The position numbers were made by a program, and so were the translations under genes. A DNA stretch of 64,000 nucleotides, from positions 16,033 through 80,032 of the forward strand of contig ONEY01000008.1 in NCBI GenBank assembly GCA_900316965.1, given 5' to 3'. The stretch is from an uncultured Bacteroidales bacterium. GTDB lineage: Bacteria; Bacteroidota; Bacteroidia; Bacteroidales; P3. The notes under the pieces are model-generated. The model was not told where the DNA came from. It ran no database searches and worked only from the letters and a program-made list of their open reading frames with translations. This document shows positions 1-6,386 of this stretch, piece after piece (positions within the stretch are counted from its first letter, which is position 1; every line of letters starts with the position of its first letter).

Positions 1-1
1 C

Positions 2-169
2 GTTATCTACGACATTAACGGAAGAGTGGCGACAGCGACAACAGCAGCAACAGGGGACTCAAAACGCATAGACACAAGTTTTTTTAACTCCGGCATATAC
101 ACTATATTACTCTATGACGCTGAACAGGGGACAGCTATAGACAAGCGAAAAATAATGATTGGCAAATAG
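2..169 (+). CDS. C-terminal end of a T9SS type A cargo protein (partial)
   Basis: The window opens inside a gene; 55 residues and the stop remain. The fragment reads VIYDINGRVA, then a short spacer, then SGIYTILLYD and a basic end MIGK. This is the pattern of the type A C-terminal sorting domain: a beta strand with the Y-D-x-x-G-R core, then G-x-Y, then a basic tail. In Bacteroidota this domain sends a protein through the type IX secretion system to the cell surface, where it is cleaved off. What the missing N-terminal part does cannot be seen. It ends 21 nt before the DUF4271 gene and could be co-transcribed with it. Confidence 0.75.
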   Translation, partial: VIYDINGRVATATTAATGDSKRIDTSFFNSGIYTILLYDAEQGTAIDKRKIMIGK

Positions 170-190
170 TCCAAACCGTTATAAGACAAC

Positions 191-1063
191 ATGAACGACA
201 GCACACAACATATAACACAAGTCCACTACGACACAACAGTGCCGGTAATGCTTTATTATGAGCCCGACACGGTGGTGACCTCAGCGAAGGACAGCGTGAG
301 CGATATCGCTAAGACCCTCGACTCGCTTTTTGCCCATGACGACAACGACAGCGTGGTTTACCGCAAAAGCATGTTCACTATAAAAGGAACTCGAAACAAC
401 AGAGACAGCATCCAGCGTCAGTCGGAACCGGCAAACGACTGGATCTTTGGACTTATAGTGCTGTTGTTGGTAGGCATGAGCTTCTACATCAACAGGCGCC
501 GAGTGAAGGTGAAAGACATGATATTGGCTCTGTTCGACATCAGAGTGCTCGAACGCATTGTTAGAGAGAACAACATAAAGCCCATAACGCTGTTCCCTCA
601 AGGTCTAATATATATGGCGTCGGTGGCATTCATCGCCTTGGCAGCAGCAATGAATAGCGGCAACGGCATAGCAGGTATGACGCTGGCAGCTCAGTATGGA
701 GTAACACTTGGCGCCATCACAGCTATAATAATGCTACGAAACGGCACGATAAGATTGATGGGCAATATTTTCGAAGACAGAGAATCTACTCACTTATATA
801 TACTTAACTCATACCTATACTATTCCGTAGGAAGCTTGATTATACCCCCTCTCCTTCTATTGGTGTTCTATAGCTCAATAGCCGAAACAGCATTGTTGAG
901 AACAACCCTCATTATCATAACTATCATATTCATTGTCAGACTTTTTAGAGGAATGCAACTTATTTTAACAAATTCCAAAACCTCTAAAATGTATTTATTT
1001 TACTATCTTTGCATTTTAGAAATTGCGCCAATTTTAGTAATGGCAAAGCTTATTATATTTTAA
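191..1063 (+). CDS. DUF4271 membrane protein
   Basis: 290 residues. The first 80 are hydrophilic; about six hydrophobic segments follow (near 84-100, 138-155, 162-182, 208-229, 236-253 and 268-288), with basic loops such as NRRRVK after the first. The last helix carries YYLCILEIAPILVMAK, the end typical of DUF4271 proteins of Bacteroidota. The family has no proven function. It is commonly found beside hemD, as here, where hemD starts 33 nt after its stop. An inner-membrane protein is the safe call. The ATG is the only good start and lies 21 nt after the preceding gene. Confidence 0.8.
   Translation: MNDSTQHITQVHYDTTVPVMLYYEPDTVVTSAKDSVSDIAKTLDSLFAHDDNDSVVYRKSMFTIKGTRNNRDSIQRQSEPANDWIFGLIVLLLVGMSFYINRRRVKVKDMILALFDIRVLERIVRENNIKPITLFPQGLIYMASVAFIALAAAMNSGNGIAGMTLAAQYGVTLGAITAIIMLRNGTIRLMGNIFEDRESTHLYILNSYLYYSVGSLIIPPLLLLVFYSSIAETALLRTTLIIITIIFIVRLFRGMQLILTNSKTSKMYLFYYLCILEIAPILVMAKLIIF
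1004..1011 (+). promoter_or_regulatory. possible internal -7 box upstream of hemD
   Basis: TATCTTTG fits the Bacteroidota -7 consensus TAnnTTTG and lies about 86 nt before the hemD ATG, inside the end of the DUF4271 gene. There is no clear -33 partner. The bases also encode the conserved YLC of DUF4271, so the match may be chance. Confidence 0.25.
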
Positions 1064-1096
1064 TACACAGACAGTTACATTATTTTGAGAGAAAGC

Positions 1097-2059
1097 ATGA
1101 AACTGAAAAAAATTCTGATTTCGCAGCCAGAACCTGTCGATTTGGACAAATCGCCCTACAAAAGACTTATAAGCGATTTTAAACTCGACTTGACCTTTTA
1201 TAAATTTTTTGAGGTTGTGGGAATTTCCGCGACAGAGTTTCGCAAAAGCAGAATTCATATTTCCGATTACACCGCCGTTATATTTAACAGCAAAAACTCA
1301 GTAGACCATTTCTTCAGACTCACAAAAGAACTTAGGGAAGTTGTTCCGGAAAGCATGAAATATTTCTGTTCAACAGAAGCTATAGCGCTTTATCTTCAGA
1401 ACTATATTCAATACCGGAAACGTAAAATATTCTTCGGCAATCAATTTTTTGCCGACTTGATTGACGTGATGACAAAACACCGGGACGAGAAATATATTTT
1501 CCCCTGCTCGGATGAGAAACAGACGGAATACACCAAGTTGCTCGACAAAGCTAAATTCAAATATACCAAGGCGGCGATGTACCGCAGCGTCCCTCGCGAC
1601 CTAAAGAAGTTCTCGCTCGATGATTACGACATGGTGGCGCTCTTCTCACCCATTGGTGTGCGATCTTTGCTGCAAAACTTTCCAAATGTCAAAGAGTCCT
1701 CAGTACTGGTTGCTGCTTTTGGCACATCGACACACGCTGCCCTGAACGCAGCAGGTATCAAAATCGCCGTAGCCGCACCAACAAAGAACTCTCCCTCAAT
1801 GGCCATGGCCATAGAAAACTACATGCAAGGCAAGCAGCAAGAAGCTGTACTGGTGGTAAAACCCTCCTCGCTGCGTAGCACCAAGGGGACTCATAGCGGC
1901 AAAACTACTGGCACCAAAAAGACAAAATCGGTTTTCGCCAGCAAGACGAAATACAAGCAACTGATGGAGGAGAAAAAAGCTAAAGCTGCAGCACGAAGAG
2001 CCGAACGCGCCGCCGAAAAAGCCCGCAAAGAGGCTGAGGCCGCCAAAAAGAAAGATTGA
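1097..2059 (+). CDS. hemD: uroporphyrinogen-III synthase with a basic C-terminal tail
   Basis: 320 residues from the ATG at 1097 (MKLKKILISQ); a TTG four codons upstream is less likely. HemD closes and rearranges hydroxymethylbilane to uroporphyrinogen III in haem synthesis. The HemD fold is recognisable by pattern: an N-terminal QPEP segment, a central segment with FPCSDEKQTEYTKLL, then DYDMVALFSPIGVRSLL and AFGTSTHAALNAAGI. Sequence conservation in this family is low, so the DUF4271 neighbour supports the call. From about residue 250 there is a Lys/Ala/Arg-rich tail that should form a charged helix and is not needed for the known reaction. RnpA follows 23 nt later. Confidence 0.8.
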   Translation: MKLKKILISQPEPVDLDKSPYKRLISDFKLDLTFYKFFEVVGISATEFRKSRIHISDYTAVIFNSKNSVDHFFRLTKELREVVPESMKYFCSTEAIALYLQNYIQYRKRKIFFGNQFFADLIDVMTKHRDEKYIFPCSDEKQTEYTKLLDKAKFKYTKAAMYRSVPRDLKKFSLDDYDMVALFSPIGVRSLLQNFPNVKESSVLVAAFGTSTHAALNAAGIKIAVAAPTKNSPSMAMAIENYMQGKQQEAVLVVKPSSLRSTKGTHSGKTTGTKKTKSVFASKTKYKQLMEEKKAKAAARRAERAAEKARKEAEAAKKKD

Positions 2060-2082
2060 CGCCCCTCCCCTACTCATTGGCA

Positions 2083-2490
2083 ATGTTCACCTTCAGCAAA
2101 AACGAACGACTATGCAGCCAAAATGTAATAGAACGGCTGTATGCGTCGCGCCTACGCACTCTAGTGTTCCCCGTCAGTGCACACTGGATTTTCGTCGACG
2201 AAAAGGAAGCTCCGGCACGACTGCAAGTGGTCATAGTAGCTCCAAAGAAAAAACTACATCACGCTGTCGACCGTAACAGGACAAAACGCCTAATGCGCGA
2301 ATGCTACAGGCTACGCAAAGGCGCTTTGATCGAGACCCTTGAAAAGGAGAACAAGGCAATGGCCCTATCCCTCAACTACATCCATTCCACAACTCCAGAC
2401 TTTTGGAGACTCAGCACATCCTTCGACAAACTATTCTCCGAGATAACAAAGCAGTTAACATCACAAGGCAACGAGGGATCACTCCAATGA
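2083..2490 (+). CDS. rnpA: ribonuclease P protein component
   Basis: 135 residues from the ATG at 2083 ([12 protein letters not shown]). An in-frame TTG at 2056 would overlap the hemD stop and is rejected. RnpA binds the RNase P RNA and helps cleave 5' leaders from precursor tRNA. Seen: the opening FTFSKNERL, and the family motif [16 protein letters not shown] with the RNR core that contacts RNA. Length is normal. The stop overlaps the yidD start (ATGA), the usual rnpA-yidD coupling. Confidence 0.95.
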   Translation: MFTFSKNERLCSQNVIERLYASRLRTLVFPVSAHWIFVDEKEAPARLQVVIVAPKKKLHHAVDRNRTKRLMRECYRLRKGALIETLEKENKAMALSLNYIHSTTPDFWRLSTSFDKLFSEITKQLTSQGNEGSLQ

Positions 2491-2708
2491 AAAAAATCAT
2501 CACTCAGTTCCTTTTGCTGCTAATAAAATTTTATCAGCAGTGCATATCGCCGTTCACTCCCGCTGCATGCCGCTACACACCAACGTGCTCACAGTATGCT
2601 AAAGAGGCCATCCTGAAACATGGACCTATCAAAGGCAGCTGGCTGGCCCTGAAAAGGATTTTGAGATGCAACCCTTGGGGCGGCTCTGGTTACGACCCCG
2701 TCCCCTAA
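2487..2708 (+). CDS. yidD: membrane protein insertion efficiency factor YidD
   Basis: 73 residues, starting in the ATGA overlap with rnpA. YidD is a small membrane-associated protein that aids insertion of inner-membrane proteins together with YidC. Seen: a hydrophobic N-terminal helix ([13 protein letters not shown]), then [33 protein letters not shown] and [10 protein letters not shown], the full family signature including the conserved cysteines. It ends the cluster; a hairpin follows at 2734. Confidence 0.95.
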   Translation: MKKIITQFLLLLIKFYQQCISPFTPAACRYTPTCSQYAKEAILKHGPIKGSWLALKRILRCNPWGGSGYDPVP

Positions 2709-2733
2709 CTAAAAAAAAACCTTTCAAAAAATC

Positions 2734-2764
2734 ATGACAACCTAATAATTAGGTCGTCATTTTC
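2734..2764 (+). terminator. probable terminator after yidD
   Basis: ATGAC-x-ACCTAAT pairs with ATTAGGT-x-GTCAT (2734-2746 with 2748-2760, one internal mismatch), followed by TTTT. It sits 25 nt after the yidD stop. The stem is AT-rich, so strength is uncertain. Confidence 0.55.
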
Positions 2765-2822
2765 GAGACATAAAAATTTTTCTCCACAAAGTCACCAATA
2801 ATTTTGTTATTTTTCACCATAT

Positions 2823-2864
2823 CACTAATCTGTTTTGACATAAAATGGTCAAAACAGATTAGTG
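2823..2864. repeat. perfect 17-bp inverted repeat between yidD and the lipoprotein gene
   Basis: CACTAATCTGTTTTGAC (2823-2839) and its exact reverse complement (2848-2864) are separated by 8 nt. No T-tract follows on the plus strand. It lies about 70 nt before the -7 box of the lipoprotein gene at 2976, so it could be an operator, an RNA hairpin, or a second terminator of the upstream transcript. Confidence 0.85.
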
Positions 2865-2932
2865 TAATATTGTGATAATTCGAATACTAAATATTTTTTT
2901 TCACGACTATGTACAAATCAAAATTTTTCTCG

Positions 2933-2940
2933 TAAATTTG
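2933..2940 (+). promoter_or_regulatory. -7 box for the lipoprotein gene
   Basis: TAAATTTG matches TAnnTTTG and lies 35 nt before the ATG at 2976. A -33 TTTG at the right distance is not evident. Confidence 0.5.
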
Positions 2941-2975
2941 CATTCATAAATAAACCCTTATAACTATATAGCAAT

Positions 2976-3524
2976 ATGAAGAAAATGAGATTTTTTGCCA
3001 TAGCTCTGGCAACATTGATGACCTTTGGCGTAGTCAGCTGCAAAAGTGATGACGATATTGAGGGTCTTGTTAGCGAAACCCTAGTCAACGGTGGATCCCC
3101 AATCTATCTTCACTACAAAGAGGCCAACGGATGCTACGAGCTACGATTCAACATCAGTCTTGAGAACAACAATATTGTTGTCACCGGTCTTACCGACACC
3201 TTAAATAAACCAGGTCTTCCCTCTATGCCCAACATGAACACCGCTTGCGGTATTGTTGACGCCGGCAAAAGCGGAAGCCTGAGCGGTATCGATGAATATC
3301 CTGCCGACAACGATTTTGTTGACGCCGACAACCACCTCATTGTCAGCGTTCCCGCCGCCAAGAAGCATGGCTATGTCATCAAGGTTATTGGTGACGGTAA
3401 GCTCAACCAGTACGGCCTGCCAGATGTAAGAGATCCTGAAACACAATATGCTCGTTTGTGGCTCGAGGACGAAGCCACCAACGGTTTCAAGGTTAAATAC
3501 GAATTCCCTTTCAAAGCAGAATAA
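2976..3524 (+). CDS. surface-type lipoprotein of unknown function
   Basis: 182 residues. Seen: a lipoprotein signal peptide with lipobox GVVSC (Cys22), followed at once by KSDDD. An acidic run just after the lipid-bearing cysteine is the known surface-export signal of Bacteroidota lipoproteins, so this protein is probably exposed outside. The mature part is rich in Asp, Asn and beta-strand patterns with no family I recognise. It has its own -7 box and is followed by a bidirectional terminator, so it is probably transcribed alone. Function unknown. Confidence 0.8.
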   Translation: MKKMRFFAIALATLMTFGVVSCKSDDDIEGLVSETLVNGGSPIYLHYKEANGCYELRFNISLENNNIVVTGLTDTLNKPGLPSMPNMNTACGIVDAGKSGSLSGIDEYPADNDFVDADNHLIVSVPAAKKHGYVIKVIGDGKLNQYGLPDVRDPETQYARLWLEDEATNGFKVKYEFPFKAE

Positions 3525-3550
3525 ATTCGTAATCATCTCCCAAAAACAAA

Positions 3551-3583
3551 AAACAGACCTCGCAAGAGATCTGTTTTTTTATT
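3551..3583. terminator. bidirectional terminator between convergent genes
   Basis: ACAGACCTC / GAGATCTGT with loop GCAA, flanked by an A-run on the left and T7 on the right. It serves the lipoprotein gene on the plus strand and the ZorB-like gene on the minus strand, whose stop codon lies in the T-run. Confidence 0.7.
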
Positions 3584-4226
3584 TTGTAAAATTGCCTGGC
3601 TTTGGAATGATATGAATAACAAAACGCTGATTGGCAAAATTGCCCACAATGTCAGGTTGCTCGCGAAACCGACTCTTGTATCCGCTACCCGAAACTATGA
3701 GTTCACACGGCATAGAATCAAAGACAATGCCTTCTGAACGCCAGTAATTGACCAATGACAAAGCCCTGCTATAACTGAGTTCGTCGTTCAAAGGATAATT
3801 ATCACGCGAAGCCTGCCCCTCAACGATGAGCATGTACTCTGCGTCGGGAATGGAACGTTGGGCATCCCTCATAAAATCAAGAATAGCTCTTCCTGCATTA
3901 CGAAGACGGATCAAATCTTCCTTCTCTATATCATTAATGTTAGAGCTTCGTCCACGAAAAGAGACACTGACATTCTTCAATGTATGACGCTTGAATTCTT
4001 CGTTGTACTGGAAATAATCAGGATCGATTTTCTCTATGGACTTCTCTAGTCGTTGGATTTTCTCCAACTGAGCCGCCGTCGCATCCCTTTCCTTGGCGGT
4101 TTTGACCATTTTATAGTGAAGCATACTGATGGTCAAGACAAATAGAACCAACATGACGAAAAACATGCTGGTCATCAAATCCGAATAACTAGTCCAAAAA
4201 AAAGACTCTTTTCTCGTTTTGGCCAT
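3579..4226 (-). CDS. MotB/OmpA-like stator subunit, ZorB-like
   Basis: 215 residues. The N-terminus FWTSYSDLMTSMFFVMLVLF is the MotB pattern: one membrane helix (about 17-36) preceded by Asp16, which matches the proton-carrying Asp of MotB. A short coiled stretch follows, then an OmpA/MotB-type peptidoglycan-binding domain (about 75-210) with LIVEGQASRDNYPLNDELSY, SRAL and NQRFVIHI. The usual GHTD is replaced by GQAS, while the later Arg (SYSRA) is kept. It starts 3 nt after the MotA-like gene, so the two should form one complex, as in MotA/MotB or Zorya ZorA/ZorB. No flagellar genes are present. A role in phage defence is inferred only from resemblance. Confidence 0.75.
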   Translation of the reverse strand: MAKTRKESFFWTSYSDLMTSMFFVMLVLFVLTISMLHYKMVKTAKERDATAAQLEKIQRLEKSIEKIDPDYFQYNEEFKRHTLKNVSVSFRGRSSNINDIEKEDLIRLRNAGRAILDFMRDAQRSIPDAEYMLIVEGQASRDNYPLNDELSYSRALSLVNYWRSEGIVFDSMPCELIVSGSGYKSRFREQPDIVGNFANQRFVIHIIPKPGNFTK

Positions 4227-4229
4227 AAA

Positions 4230-5615
4230 TCAAATCACTTTTAGGTACTGAAGAATGAAAAACACAAAAAACACCAATATGGCAAAACTGGCAGCAGCAA
4301 CCAATGACTTAAAAAAAGTTGACGGTGAATCAAATGACGGTGATGGAGATGGCAGACCTATATTATGACCAGCATTTTGCTGGAGAATACGGTTTTGTGC
4401 TTGTACAGTCTTATTAAGATCGGAAAGTAGCTGTCGAACTCCGGAAAGATTATTTACTTCTGTTATGACTTTTGCCATTTCTGCAGACTTACTTTCAAGC
4501 AACTTTTCCTGTTTTTCCAATGAATTCTCCAATCTGATATTCATTTCCTTAAGATGACTAGCAAACATTTCGGACGCACGTTTCATGGCTTCATTTGCGC
4601 TATTAACGGCCTCAGAGGAGATGCTTTCAATTCTCTCGATATTCGTACGTTCTCGCATAAAATACTCTCCCATTTCCTCCAATGTTTTCATTCTCCCCTC
4701 CGAATCGTCAAGTCTGTCGTTAAGTGCACGAACTTGCTCAAGATAAGAAGCACTATTGTTGAGTAATGCAGCAAGCCGACCTATTTCACCAGCACTACTC
4801 GAAAGTCGCTCATATAGTTCCAAACTTGATTGTGTTACACGTTTGGTTTGTAGTTTTTCAACGGCATCGAGAAGCCGAATTTGATTATCAGTAGCAATAT
4901 TAACTTTATCTACAGTAGTGGTCATCGCCACAGCATTGTCATGAAACTTCTCATTAAAGACTGCTAGTTCACTTGACAGCTGAGACATTACAGCACCTGT
5001 AGAATCTGTCATTACTGGCAATAACTCTGCTTGTATCCAACTTAAAAAGACATGTTTTTTATTCTCAACTCCACTTTTTGCATTTCGAACCGCAAGAGTA
5101 CTATATGTAGTAAAACCCACACCAAACAAGCTCCCTATCATAGCATATGCTACATCTTGTAGCAAACCGCCTACTCCAACATTAGAAAGATTTTGTATCT
5201 CCGAAGAAAGAAGAGTCTCCAATCCTTCCGAACTTACAAGATATAACAGTCCCACAATAATACCCAACATCGTTCCAACCAAACCTGAATATAGCGGAAC
5301 AGGCAATAGCTCTCGAACATCCTCTTCGGCTGCATCAACATTGCGATCAACAATGTCTTTCACTAAAGCAAAATCACTCACACGTCCTTTATTTTTCCCC
5401 AGATACCTATTAATAGAGCTCAAAATCGAATTCCACACTTCAGATTTCACATCTTTTCTATTGGATAAGATACGATATGTGCCATCGTCATTATTGACCC
5501 CCAACTTGACTTGAAGGTTTATATTGTGCGGGAAAATTGTTTTCAACTTTTCGATACCCTTTAATGTATCTATAAAAACTTTTGTTTGGAAACAAATCAC
5601 TCCAAATACAATCAA
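4230..5615 (-). CDS. MotA/TolQ/ExbB-like channel with long coiled-coil tail, ZorA-like
   Basis: 461 residues from a TTG start. Seen in order: a hydrophobic N-terminus (MIVFGVICFQTKVFI), a soluble stretch to about 100, then the MotA/TolQ/ExbB pair of helices, LLPVPLYSGLVGTMLGIIVG (about 104-127) and DVAYAMIGSLFGVGFTTYS (about 154-176). A coiled-coil tail runs from about 205 to 415, followed by a Pro/Ser linker and a C-terminal membrane helix (about 436-457). The long tail after the channel is the ZorA layout; the terminal helix is extra. An ATG at 5633 is in frame but is followed at once by AGT TGA, so the natural start is unclear. The partner gene lies 3 nt downstream. Confidence 0.7.
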   Translation of the reverse strand: MIVFGVICFQTKVFIDTLKGIEKLKTIFPHNINLQVKLGVNNDDGTYRILSNRKDVKSEVWNSILSSINRYLGKNKGRVSDFALVKDIVDRNVDAAEEDVRELLPVPLYSGLVGTMLGIIVGLLYLVSSEGLETLLSSEIQNLSNVGVGGLLQDVAYAMIGSLFGVGFTTYSTLAVRNAKSGVENKKHVFLSWIQAELLPVMTDSTGAVMSQLSSELAVFNEKFHDNAVAMTTTVDKVNIATDNQIRLLDAVEKLQTKRVTQSSLELYERLSSSAGEIGRLAALLNNSASYLEQVRALNDRLDDSEGRMKTLEEMGEYFMRERTNIERIESISSEAVNSANEAMKRASEMFASHLKEMNIRLENSLEKQEKLLESKSAEMAKVITEVNNLSGVRQLLSDLNKTVQAQNRILQQNAGHNIGLPSPSPSFDSPSTFFKSLVAAASFAILVFFVFFILQYLKVI

Positions 5616-5644
5616 AATAATAAGTCAACTCATATCATTATTTT

Positions 5645-5681
5645 TTAAAAAAGCGTGTGTAATTATAATTTACACACGCTT
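5645..5681 (-). terminator. terminator after ribE
   Basis: Perfect 12-bp stem: AAGCGTGTGTAA (5651-5662) with its reverse complement (5670-5681), 7-nt loop, then TTTT on the minus strand. It lies 22 nt beyond the ribE stop and just upstream of the ZorA-like gene, separating the two. Confidence 0.8.
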
Positions 5682-5702
5682 ATAAAGTACGTTTATATTA
5701 TT

Positions 5703-6314
5703 CTATTTTTGAGCTGCCATATATTGCTCGAGCAGACGCTGGACATATTTGCCGAAGACATCAAACTCTATATTGACCACTGTACCTGGCTTGAAGTTGT
5801 GGAAATTGGTAACCTGAAAAGTGTAGGGTATTATGGCTACACTGAACATACCTGGCTCGCTATCCACAACAGTAAGACTAACGCCATTGATGCTTATAGA
5901 TCCTTTGGGAACAGTGATTGAAGGTGCATTCTTGGGGTCATACTCGAAATAAAAACGCCAACTGCCATTGTCATCAATGACCTTGGTGCATGTTGCCGTC
6001 TGATCGACATGGCCTTGGACAATATGTCCGTCGAAACGACCATCCATACGCATTGAACGCTCCACGTTGACCTCTGTGCCGACATGCCAAGTGCCGAGGT
6101 TGGTCTTCAGCATGGTCTCGTCCATAGCGGTGACAACATATTGTTTCTTTTCCTTATCAACCTTAACCACTGTCAAGCAGCAGCCATCGTGCGCCATGCT
6201 CTGGTCGATGACCAGTTCATCGCCAAAAGGCACCTCTAGGGTGAAATGATAGTTGGTATTCTCTTTCTCTATTTTTACGACACGCGCTGTCGTCTCAATG
6301 ATACCTGTAAACAT
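5703..6314 (-). CDS. ribE: riboflavin synthase alpha subunit
   Basis: 203 residues, normal length. It joins two molecules of 6,7-dimethyl-8-ribityllumazine to give riboflavin. Seen: the conserved start MFTGIIE, and two lumazine-binding repeats, the first with HDGCCLTV and the second (from about residue 98) with GHIVQGHVD and SISINGVSLTVV. The ribD gene of the same pathway lies 53 kb away in this window. I see no FMN riboswitch upstream; a hairpin lies between it and the peptidase gene. Confidence 0.95.
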   Translation of the reverse strand: MFTGIIETTARVVKIEKENTNYHFTLEVPFGDELVIDQSMAHDGCCLTVVKVDKEKKQYVVTAMDETMLKTNLGTWHVGTEVNVERSMRMDGRFDGHIVQGHVDQTATCTKVIDDNGSWRFYFEYDPKNAPSITVPKGSISINGVSLTVVDSEPGMFSVAIIPYTFQVTNFHNFKPGTVVNIEFDVFGKYVQRLLEQYMAAQK

Positions 6315-6333
6315 GATATTGTGAGTTTTATAG

Positions 6334-6367
6334 CTTTAAGTCGAACTGCATCCAATTCAGCTTAAAG
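6334..6367. repeat. imperfect hairpin between the peptidase gene and ribE
   Basis: CTTTAAG (6334-6340) pairs with CTTAAAG (6361-6367), with a few more pairs inside. It lies in the 72-nt gap after the DPP IV gene and before ribE. No clear T-run, so a terminator is not certain. Confidence 0.4.
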
Positions 6368-6386
6368 TTTTTAATATATAATCAAA

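Noticed and set aside
3579..5615. Flagellar or gliding motor stator
   Set aside because: No flagellar or gld genes nearby, and the long tail is closer to ZorA; kept as a Zor-like pair.
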